Source: CATOSD01 sp965226695 | Lineage (GTDB): Bacteria > Chloroflexota > Dehalococcoidia > Lucifugimonadales > CATOSD01 | Direction of reading: 5' to 3' | Assembly: GCA_965226695.1 (NCBI GenBank) | Contig: OZ245405.1 | Location: 2,170,001 to 2,234,000, forward strand | Length of the DNA: 64,000 nucleotides | Shown here: piece after piece, positions 8,902 through 15,305 of the stretch | Layout: each line of letters starts with the position of its first letter | Numbering within the stretch: position 1 is the stretch's first letter | Notes under the pieces: model-generated | What the model was told of the DNA's origin: nothing | The model's database searches: none | Seen by the model: the letters and a program-made list of their open reading frames with translations, nothing else | Program-made: the position numbers and the translations under genes

Positions 8902-9807
8902 CTAGCTGCGCTTACCAAGTGCGCCGAACGCCGACTTGACCAACCATTTGGCGACCAAATATACCATTATTGGGTCTGCAACGGTTGCAGCCGAGACTGC
9001 GCGAACCGCACCAACGTAGTTGCCAATATCCAGCTCTTCCACTGCAAGCCTTCGCCAAAGAAACGCGCGGATGCGGCGTCGTTGTGCAAGATCGCCTCGA
9101 AATCTCGCCATGTGGTAGATTATGCGGTTTCGTCTCGCACCCACCGCTCGCCGCAGGGGTTCGGACGTATCAGGATGGCCTCTGTAGATTCTTGTGAGTA
9201 TCTTGGGTATCATCGCCACGTTGTAGAGCCTGGTCAGCCTACAGAGAAACTCAAGGTCCTCGGAGAGCATCAGTCCCTCATCGAAGCCACCTACCTCATT
9301 GATGGCCGATGCGCGGAACATCGAGGTCGACCCCATGCCAAGGATTAGGCGCAACCTGAGGGCTTCGTCGAAGACGTAACCTTCAGCCGTCGGGCAGCCT
9401 ACATCTATCATACCGACTGTCGGATCGACGAAAGCACTCCACACGTAGACCATGCCTACCTCAGGCCCTGCCGCGTCCAGTGCCTGGACCTGCTTTTCAA
9501 TCTTCGTGGGAAAGAACTCGTCGTCGTCGTCAAGAAACGCGATGTACTCCCCATGGGCATTGGAAATCCCCGTGTTGCGGGCCGCGGAGACCCCACGGTT
9601 CCGACAGTGGCGAAACACTCGTATGCGCGGATCGTCCAACCTCGCCATCACCTCGGGCGTTTCGTCGGTAGAGCAGTCGTCGACGATCAGCAGTTCAAAG
9701 TCATCGAAGGTCTGTGCCAAAACACTGTCAACCGCCCTTTTCAGCATCGCCGCGCGGTTGTGCGTGGGGATAATCACGCTGACTTTAGGCTTACGCGATG
9801 AGTTCAC
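8902..9807 (-). CDS. GT2 family glycosyltransferase
   Basis: A 301-residue GT-A fold transferase. It opens with VSVIIPTHNRAAMLKRAV, then LLIVDDCSTDET, and the metal-binding DxD-like run FLDDDDEF near residue 100. The GTG at 9807 makes a GTGA overlap with the stop of the upstream GT4 gene and puts the fold's first strand ten residues in; an upstream start at 9900 would add unrelated sequence. This is the only inverting-type GT2 in the cluster, so it probably makes a beta linkage. It lies in the lower-GC block. Confidence 0.87.
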   Translation of the reverse strand: MNSSRKPKVSVIIPTHNRAAMLKRAVDSVLAQTFDDFELLIVDDCSTDETPEVMARLDDPRIRVFRHCRNRGVSAARNTGISNAHGEYIAFLDDDDEFFPTKIEKQVQALDAAGPEVGMVYVWSAFVDPTVGMIDVGCPTAEGYVFDEALRLRLILGMGSTSMFRASAINEVGGFDEGLMLSEDLEFLCRLTRLYNVAMIPKILTRIYRGHPDTSEPLRRAVGARRNRIIYHMARFRGDLAQRRRIRAFLWRRLAVEELDIGNYVGAVRAVSAATVADPIMVYLVAKWLVKSAFGALGKRS

Positions 9808-11015
9808 TTTCTTGCCTTCATTGCCTGGTTGACAATGGTTAGCAGCTTTTCGGCACTGTGGTGCCAGGTGAACTCCGTCTCCACCCTGCGCCGCCCACAC
9901 TCTCCCAACCGCCGCGCCTCCTCTGAGTTGCTGAGCAGCCTAATGATGGCGTCAGCCAGCGCCTGACTGTCGCCGGGTTCGACGAGCAGGCCGCACACGC
10001 CATGCTCCACGGCTTCGGGCACGCCCCCGACCCTCGTGGCTACAACAGGCTTTCCAAAGGCGTTGGCTTCGAGGAAGATAAGGCCAAACCCCTCGTAGTC
10101 CGTCGCCAGGGCGAAGACATCGGAGCGAGCGTAACATTCGAACTTCTCATCAGGAGAGACCATTCCCAGCATAGTTATCGAGTCACTGGCGGGAGATTCA
10201 GCTATCATCTCCCTTAACCTCTCTTCCTCGTCGCCCGTGCCCGCAATCACCAGACGCGCACCCGGCACAGCGGCCAGCACACTCGGCATAATCTCGATCA
10301 GCCTATCGATTCTCTTGTGAGGCACGAGGCGCGCCACGCTGAAGATGACCGGAGAGCCCTCAGGAAAAGCGGCGTCCAGTCGGCTGAATCTGCCGGGATC
10401 GCGCCTACGCAGGTAGGCGTCGGCCTCCCGAAGGTCAAAACCATTGTGAATCACGTGAACACGCCCGGAATTCAGCCCGACCTCCTCCAGACGCGGCAAG
10501 TTCCAGTAGGAAACCGTGAGCACGCCTGCGGCCGACTTCCACAGCCAGTTGGCCATAAGAGCCTGAAACCTCGACTTCGTTTCCCGAACCGTTGCGAGTC
10601 CGTGCGTGTCATGAATGTACAGAAACGCTGGAATCCCAAGGATCCGGGGCGCGGCGGCCAGGCAGGCATTGAACAAGGGTTTGCCTCTGATACCGGGGTT
10701 GCTTCCGACACCGTTGTAAATTACATAATCAGCGTCAATTCGCCGAGCCTCTTTTACCAACGTCGTCACAAGCAGCCTGCGAGCCCAAGGGTCCTTGTAC
10801 CATCCACCTGTACCAATCTTGGTGCTGAACCGCACCACAGGATAACCGCAGTTCCTGTCGAATTCGTCTTCCCCCTCGTACCCCTCCCGCACAACGTGGA
10901 GAAGCGTGATATTCTCTCCCAGTTCCGTCAGGTGCTTGGCAATCTGGTGGGAGTGCTCGGCTACGCCGTTAACGCTGGGCCAAAACTGTTGTGTAAAGAA
11001 TATCCCGTTAGCCAC
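9804..11015 (-). CDS. GT4 family glycosyltransferase
   Basis: A 403-residue GT-B transferase. N-terminal FFTQQFWPSVNGVAEHSHQIA is the acceptor-side loop typical of the family. VARLVPHKRIDRLIE and the E-x7-E motif within YEGFGLIFLEA lie in the donor domain. The start is GTG, and its stop overlaps the downstream GT2 start. As the first glycosyltransferase of the minus-strand run it may begin this part of the transcript, following the nuclease-like gene upstream by 6 bases. Confidence 0.87.
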   Translation of the reverse strand: MANGIFFTQQFWPSVNGVAEHSHQIAKHLTELGENITLLHVVREGYEGEDEFDRNCGYPVVRFSTKIGTGGWYKDPWARRLLVTTLVKEARRIDADYVIYNGVGSNPGIRGKPLFNACLAAAPRILGIPAFLYIHDTHGLATVRETKSRFQALMANWLWKSAAGVLTVSYWNLPRLEEVGLNSGRVHVIHNGFDLREADAYLRRRDPGRFSRLDAAFPEGSPVIFSVARLVPHKRIDRLIEIMPSVLAAVPGARLVIAGTGDEEERLREMIAESPASDSITMLGMVSPDEKFECYARSDVFALATDYEGFGLIFLEANAFGKPVVATRVGGVPEAVEHGVCGLLVEPGDSQALADAIIRLLSNSEEARRLGECGRRRVETEFTWHHSAEKLLTIVNQAMKARK

Positions 11016-11021
11016 GCAGCG

Positions 11022-11693
11022 TTACTCCCCGTCCACGCACTCCGGCTCCAGCAGCCGCTTCGCCACGCTCATCACCTCGCACACGGACTCCGCGTCGGTC
11101 TCGGGCAACGCAAACCCATGCACAAGCGCGTTCCTCTTACTCAGCACGTCCCTCAGAAAGAAGTAGCGCTCCATCGATATGACGCCCTCCTGCGCCGCCA
11201 GGGTGATAGCGTGTTCCGAGGGAGGCCGCCCCAGCAGTTCCCCCTCCTCGTCGAGCAGTATCCTCACCGCGCCATCGGCGGCAGCACACGCCTGAATGAA
11301 GGCAGCGTCGGCGAACCCCGCATCCAACAGCCGTTCCGACTCGGCGGCGCAGTCAAGAACATCCTCACGTGTGAAGGAGCGGACACCCTTTGGCGCCCTC
11401 AATTGTTCGCCCACGTTCACCGGCGCCAGCCAGTAGTTCCATCCGGGCCTGTCCCGAACTACCCCGGCCAGCCCGGACGGGCGACCCTCCCGTTCCATCG
11501 TGGGCCTGGACTTTGTCTCGACGACGACCGATTCATCCCCCTTCCGCATCAGCAAGTCGGGGCTGAACCCTTTCATAAACGAGGGCAACTGGTCACGCTT
11601 AGGATGGATAGTCACCTCGTAACCCCGGGAACGCCACTCGTCCGCGATTTCCCGGGCGCGCTTGCTCTCCAGCTCAGCGATTGTCGTCCCCAT
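11022..11693 (-). CDS. PD-(D/E)xK nuclease-like protein with a HEPN-type RxxxxH motif
   Basis: A 223-residue protein with two recognisable parts. Residues about 5-65 look like the restriction-endonuclease fold: a helix, then SPDLLMRK with Pro45-Asp46 and VVVETKSR with Glu59-x-Lys61, which together fit PD-(D/E)xK. This resembles the REase-AHJR-like families. The C-terminal third is helical and contains KRNALVHG, an Arg187-x4-His192 arrangement like the RNase motif of HEPN domains. I do not know a named system for this pairing. It lies 6 bases upstream of a glycosyltransferase gene and downstream of a PaREP1-like HEPN protein, so it may be a host-defence or toxin unit inside the cluster. Function is inference. 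Confidence 0.65.
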   Translation of the reverse strand: MGTTIAELESKRAREIADEWRSRGYEVTIHPKRDQLPSFMKGFSPDLLMRKGDESVVVETKSRPTMEREGRPSGLAGVVRDRPGWNYWLAPVNVGEQLRAPKGVRSFTREDVLDCAAESERLLDAGFADAAFIQACAAADGAVRILLDEEGELLGRPPSEHAITLAAQEGVISMERYFFLRDVLSKRNALVHGFALPETDAESVCEVMSVAKRLLEPECVDGE

Positions 11694-11784
11694 CAGACGT
11701 TCACCTCCAAGACGTTGGCCTCCTCAACATTGACGTAGGTGAACACTCCACCCTCGTTCACACTTTCCCTCAACAAGATAGGGA

Positions 11785-11820
11785 ATTATATACAATTCTA
11801 CACACGTACCTGAGTGTCAA
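11785..11820 (-). promoter_or_regulatory. Possible promoter for the nuclease-like gene
   Basis: On the minus strand TTGACA (11820-11815) is followed by TAGAAT after 14 bases and by a perfect TATAAT (11790-11785) after 24 bases. Neither spacing is ideal, so this is a weak call. It is an AT-rich patch about 90 bases before the start at 11693. Confidence 0.3.
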
Positions 11821-11848
11821 GAAAGTCTTTTCTGCCGCGAAATTGTCT

Positions 11849-12205
11849 CTACTTCAATCGGCCGGCCAACTTCTCGACAAACTTATCTACTCGATACAAG
11901 TCAAGGGCAACTGTCTTTTGGTCGAACCATCCCTCATAGAAGTTGATGTGGAGTGAACTGGCGACACTGAACTCAACTGGTAACTCCCTGTCGCCGAACT
12001 CATCGCTGAGCCGAGACGCCGCGTTGTATAAGGACTTATGATCCATATGAATCCACTCACGCTCTTCAGCTAGCGCCTTAACCATTTGAGCAGCAGCGCC
12101 CCAACCCTGTTCCGACGCTTGCCGCAAATCTCCTGTAGCAAGCTCACTGTGAGCCTGATTCATGTATACAACAGCTTGCTCAGCATAGCTCTTCTGAAGT
12201 GTCAT
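11849..12205 (-). CDS. PaREP1-like HEPN-domain protein
   Basis: A 118-residue all-helical protein. Residues about 20-52 (ELATGDLRQASEQGWGAAA followed by QMVKALAEEREW) match the family of PaREP1/PaREP8-type HEPN proteins, and a DHKSLYNAASRLSDEFGD segment follows. HEPN proteins of this kind are often nucleotide-binding or toxin partners. The gene starts with ATG at 12205 after GAGAG and lies 155 bases upstream of the nuclease-like gene on the same strand, so the two may form one unit. Nothing shows a catalytic residue in this protein. The role is inference. Confidence 0.65.
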   Translation of the reverse strand: MTLQKSYAEQAVVYMNQAHSELATGDLRQASEQGWGAAAQMVKALAEEREWIHMDHKSLYNAASRLSDEFGDRELPVEFSVASSLHINFYEGWFDQKTVALDLYRVDKFVEKLAGRLK

Positions 12206-12212
12206 TTCTCTC

Positions 12213-12317
12213 AGAGCCTATCCGATAAGTCCCTTCCCCCTCGCAGGGGGAAGGTTAGAGCCTGCCCCGTACTCGATACGGGGATGGGGGTGATGAACGG
12301 GTTGTCGGATAGGCTCT
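12213..12317. mobile_element. MITE-like element with 16-bp terminal inverted repeats
   Basis: A 105-bp element is bounded by AGAGCCTATCCGATAA (12213-12228) and TTGTCGGATAGGCTCT (12302-12317), inverted copies with one mismatch. Inside are two more hairpins: CCTTCCCCC ... GGGGGAAGG and CCCCGTACTCGATACGGGG. There is no coding sequence. Its left edge is 8 bases from the start codon of the PaREP1-like gene, so it may supply or disturb that gene's promoter. I see no clear target-site duplication. Confidence 0.75.
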
Positions 12318-12369
12318 TAACCCTCCGTATGCTGTTTTAGACGACGGATTTCCCGCCCTCTTTCGTCTC

Positions 12370-12483
12370 CGTCATTCCCGCTGCCTCTATCGTCATCCCC
12401 GCCGCCTCTACCGTCATTCCCGCTGGCTCTATCGTCATTCCCGCGAACAGCCTGCCCCCGAGAAATCGGGGGCGGGAACCCAG
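12370..12483. repeat. 21-bp tandem repeats ending in a nested hairpin
   Basis: Three full 21-bp units of the form CGTCATTCCCGCTGCCTCTAT lie head to tail at 12370-12390, 12391-12411 and 12412-12432. A fourth truncated unit (12433) opens into a nested inverted repeat: TTCCCGC/GCGGGAA outside (12438-12444 and 12472-12478) and CCCCCGA/TCGGGGG inside. It is a local expansion of a common dispersed repeat. Open frames across it on the minus strand are low-complexity and not convincing genes. Confidence 0.8.
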
Positions 12484-12550
12484 GGGGGCAGGGGCCCTCC
12501 GTGTGTTGTCCGCCTGGTAATCTGGGACAGCCTCCCCCTCGCACCCGCCA

Positions 12551-12579
12551 TTGACACACCCGCACAACTGTGCTAACCT
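12551..12579 (+). promoter_or_regulatory. Promoter-like sequence with extended -10
   Basis: TTGACA (12551-12556), a 17-base spacer ending TGC, then TAACCT (12574-12579). The TGnTA arrangement matches other putative promoters here (17490, 47989). The next plus-strand gene starts 385 bases downstream, so either a long leader or a small RNA would follow. Confidence 0.35.
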
Positions 12580-12861
12580 CCCCACACCCCAACCACCAGG
12601 AGCCGACCGCCAACCCATGCCTTCCACCGCACCGCCACTCATCTAAGCCCCGACGAACCGGCACGGGGCCCTGTCACATTCCATCCAGATACCGTCTCAA
12701 TGCCGTCCTAAATACCGTCTCAAACCTTACTCACGACCGCTCAAAACTGTCTCAAAAGTTCTCAGAACGGAGCCAGCCAAGCACAGATGCGACAATATGC
12801 GACAGTTTGCGACACTTTTCGCGAATTTCCCGCCGATTGGCCCGCCCGCCAGGCTCGTAAC

Positions 12862-12880
12862 GGCGGGTTTGAAACCCGCC
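12862..12880. repeat. Dispersed GGGTTTGAAACCC palindrome
   Basis: A 19-bp perfect palindrome with a central G, GGCGGGTTTGAAACCCGCC, the same family as 5501-5517 and 15256-15276. It is followed by a short CGCCGCCGCT run. It is non-coding and about 80 bp upstream of the epimerase gene. Confidence 0.85.
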
Positions 12881-12963
12881 CGCCGCCGCTCCCGCCAGCC
12901 TTGATTATGATAGCATAATCCCCGCGCGCGGCAAGCGCGCAAAGCGAGGCGAGGACAGACCTC

Positions 12964-13905
12964 ATGCGATACGTTGTCACCGGCGGGTGCGGCTTCATCG
13001 GCTCCACCCTCGTCGACCGGCTGGTCGAGCTGGGCCACGACGTGGTGGCCCTGGACAACCTCTCGACCAGCGAGGGCGACCGCGCCAACCCCTCGGCTAA
13101 GCTGGTGCGAGCGTCGGTCACCGACCTGGACGCGGTCAGGGACGCCACCCGCGGCGCCGACTGCGTGTTCCACACCGCGGCCTGGGCCCGCATCCCCCGC
13201 TCCATCGAGGACCCGGTGGGCACCCACGACGTGAACGTCAACGGCACCCTGAACGTGCTCCAGGCGGCGCGGGAAAACGGCGTCGGGCGCGTCGTCTACT
13301 CCTCGTCCTCCAGCGTCTACGGCGACCAGCCCACCCACGTGATGCGCGAGGACATGCCCACCAACCCCAAGTCGCCCTACGCGCTGCAAAAGCTGATGGG
13401 CGAGCAATATGGCGCCATGTTCGCGCGGCTGTTCGGCCTGCGCGTCGCCTCGCTCCGCTACTTCAACGTCTACGGCCCCAGGCAGGCCACGCGCGGCGCC
13501 TACGTGCTGGTCATCCCCCACTTCATGCGGCTGCGGGACGCCGGCAAGCCGCTGACGGTGTACGGCGACGGCGAGCAGACCCGCGGCTACACCCACGTGT
13601 CGGACGTGGTGCGCGCCAACCTGCTGGCCGCCACAGCCGACCTCCCTGCGGGCGAGAACGTCGCGCTGAACATCGGCCCCGAAGAGGAGACGTCGGTCAA
13701 CGACATTGCCGCCATCGTCGGCGGCGAGGTCGAGTACGTCATCCCCAACCCGAGGGGCGAGTTCGAGGAGCTCCGCAAGTCGGCGGACTACTCCAGGGCG
13801 AAGGCGCTCATCGGCTGGGAGCCGCTCGTCCCAGCCTCCGAAGGCATCCGCCAAATCGCCGCCGTGAAAACCAAAGTCCCTTCCCCCTCGCAGGGGGAAG
13901 GTTAG
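12964..13905 (+). CDS. NAD-dependent nucleotide-sugar epimerase/dehydratase
   Basis: A 313-residue extended SDR. It has the Rossmann motif VTGGCGFIGSTLVDRL at the N-terminus, VVYSSSSSVYGDQP with the catalytic Ser, and YALQK holding the Tyr-x3-Lys pair near residue 140. It most resembles UDP-glucose/UDP-glucuronate 4-epimerases (GalE/WbpP-like) and would interconvert UDP-sugars for the cluster. The C-terminal tail VPSPSQGEG and the stop codon come from a dispersed repeat at 13878-13919, so the original C-terminus may have been replaced. A UDP-glucose dehydrogenase follows 33 bases later. Confidence 0.88.
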   Translation: MRYVVTGGCGFIGSTLVDRLVELGHDVVALDNLSTSEGDRANPSAKLVRASVTDLDAVRDATRGADCVFHTAAWARIPRSIEDPVGTHDVNVNGTLNVLQAARENGVGRVVYSSSSSVYGDQPTHVMREDMPTNPKSPYALQKLMGEQYGAMFARLFGLRVASLRYFNVYGPRQATRGAYVLVIPHFMRLRDAGKPLTVYGDGEQTRGYTHVSDVVRANLLAATADLPAGENVALNIGPEEETSVNDIAAIVGGEVEYVIPNPRGEFEELRKSADYSRAKALIGWEPLVPASEGIRQIAAVKTKVPSPSQGEG

Positions 13906-13919
13906 GATGGGGGTGAAGG
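13878..13919. repeat. Dispersed repeat overlapping the epimerase 3' end
   Basis: CCCTTCCCCCTCG followed by CAGGGGGAAGG and then TTAGGATGGGGGTGAAGG. This is the same unit as inside the 12213-12317 element and related to 5543-5577. It encodes the last residues and stop of the epimerase. Confidence 0.8.
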
Positions 13920-13937
13920 CGTGAGGCTGAATCCACC

Positions 13938-15227
13938 TTGAAGATAACGGTCGTGGGCCTGGGCTACGTGGGCACCGTCGCCGCCGCCGGGCTGTCGGAC
14001 GCCGGCCACGAGGTGGTGGGCATCGACGTGGACCGCCACCGCGTGGAGGCGCTCTCCGCGGGCCGGGTCCCCATGTTCGAGCCGGGCCTGGAGGCCAGGG
14101 TCGCGAGCGGTCTGCGCGCCGGGACGCTGCGGTTCCTCCACCGCGACAACTTCGCCGAGACGCCGGGAGACGCCGCGCTGGTCGCCACCGGCACGCCGCC
14201 CACCCACGGCGGCGCGGCCGACCTGCGGCAGGTGCGCGCGGCGGTGGACTGGCTGAAGTCCGTCGGCTCCGAGGGCCTGGTCGTCGTGATGAAGAGCACC
14301 GTCCCGCCCGGCACCGGTCGCCGCCTGCTCGACTTCGAGCTGAAGGGCACCGGCATCCGATACGCCGCCAACCCGGAGTTCCTGCGAGAGGGCAGGGCGG
14401 TGGAGGACTGGGCGTCGCCGGAGCGCATCGTCGTGGGCGTCGAGCCGGGCGACGATGCCGCGGCAGAGGTCGTCAGGCGTATGCACGCCGGCATCGACGC
14501 CCCGCACCTGGTGACCGACATCACCAGCGCCGAGATGATCAAGTACGCCAGCAACGCCTTCCTGGCTACGCGCATATCGTTCATCAACGAGATAGCCTCG
14601 CTGTGCGGCTCCATCGGCGCGTCCATCGACGACGTGAGCATGGGCCTGGCGATGGACTCGCGCACAGGCGCGCGGATCCACGCTGGCGTCGGCTACGGCG
14701 GCTCGTGCTTCCCCAAGGACGTGCGCGCGCTCGACCACCTGGCCCTGACCAGCGGCGTCGAGGTGGACTTGCTGCGGTCGGTGATCAACACCAACAACCG
14801 GCAGCGCCTGCTTCCGCTGCACGCGCTGCGCCAGCGGTTCGGCGGCGCGCTGGCCGGTCTTCGCGTCGGCGTGCTGGGCCTGGCGTTCAAGCCGGAGACC
14901 GACGACGTCCGGGACGCGCCGTCGCTCGACCTGGTGCGCGCCCTGGTCGACGAGGGCGTCGACGTCCAGGCGTTCGACCCGCGAGCGATGGACAACGCCC
15001 GCGCCGCGCTGCCCCCGGAGGCACGGCTGGTCGGCGGCGTCGCCGAGGCGGCGAACCGCGCCCAGGCGCTGGTGCTGCTGACCGAGTGGCGCGAGATAGT
15101 CGAGTCCGACTGGCGCGTCGTCGCCCGCTGCATGATCCCGCCCCGCCTCGTCTTCGACGGACGCAACGCCCTCCCCCCCGTCCACCTCGAGGCCCTCGGC
15201 TTCGAGTACGTCGGCGTAGGCCGCTAG
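13938..15227 (+). CDS. ugd: UDP-glucose 6-dehydrogenase
   Basis: A 429-residue enzyme that oxidises UDP-glucose to UDP-glucuronate in two NAD-dependent steps. It has the Rossmann motif VVGLGYVGTVAAAGL at the N-terminus, a central domain with SAEMIKYASNAF, the catalytic cysteine in GYGGSCFPKDVRAL (about residue 260), and the C-terminal UDP-binding motif LGLAFKPETDDVRDAPS. The GGSCFPKD form marks the UDP-glucose branch. The start is a TTG giving MKITVVGLG with no spare residues. It is co-directional with the epimerase, consistent with a UDP-GlcA/UDP-GalA supply operon. Confidence 0.93.
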   Translation: MKITVVGLGYVGTVAAAGLSDAGHEVVGIDVDRHRVEALSAGRVPMFEPGLEARVASGLRAGTLRFLHRDNFAETPGDAALVATGTPPTHGGAADLRQVRAAVDWLKSVGSEGLVVVMKSTVPPGTGRRLLDFELKGTGIRYAANPEFLREGRAVEDWASPERIVVGVEPGDDAAAEVVRRMHAGIDAPHLVTDITSAEMIKYASNAFLATRISFINEIASLCGSIGASIDDVSMGLAMDSRTGARIHAGVGYGGSCFPKDVRALDHLALTSGVEVDLLRSVINTNNRQRLLPLHALRQRFGGALAGLRVGVLGLAFKPETDDVRDAPSLDLVRALVDEGVDVQAFDPRAMDNARAALPPEARLVGGVAEAANRAQALVLLTEWREIVESDWRVVARCMIPPRLVFDGRNALPPVHLEALGFEYVGVGR

Positions 15228-15240
15228 TCCCCTCTCCCTC

Positions 15241-15279
15241 GACGGGCAATCGTAGGGGCGGGTTTCAAACCCGCCCGTC
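15241..15279. repeat. Dispersed palindrome between convergent genes
   Basis: A 21-bp palindrome (GGGCGGGTTT c AAACCCGCCC, 15256-15276) sits inside an outer GACGGGC/GCCCGTC pair. It lies between the convergent ugd and binding-protein genes, followed by a run of C (15295-15308), and could terminate transcription from both sides. Confidence 0.7.
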
Positions 15280-15305
15280 GGGTGCCGGCGCCATCCCCCC
15301 CCCCC

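Larger units (their letters stand above)
12484..12963. other. Non-coding gap between divergent glycan operons
   Basis: This 480-bp stretch separates the minus-strand genes from the plus-strand epimerase. It holds a promoter-like sequence at 12551-12579, a palindromic repeat at 12862-12880, and near 12905 a short inverted repeat ATTATG-ATAG-CATAAT about 50 bases before the epimerase start. No convincing gene or RNA is visible. Confidence 0.6.

Noticed and set aside
12370..12483. Possible small CRISPR array
   Set aside because: Units are directly adjacent with no spacers and no cas genes are present.
12317..12664. Two overlapping minus-strand open frames
   Set aside because: Their products are repeats such as GNDG and AGMT copied from the 21-bp tandem repeat; they show no domain and no ribosome site.
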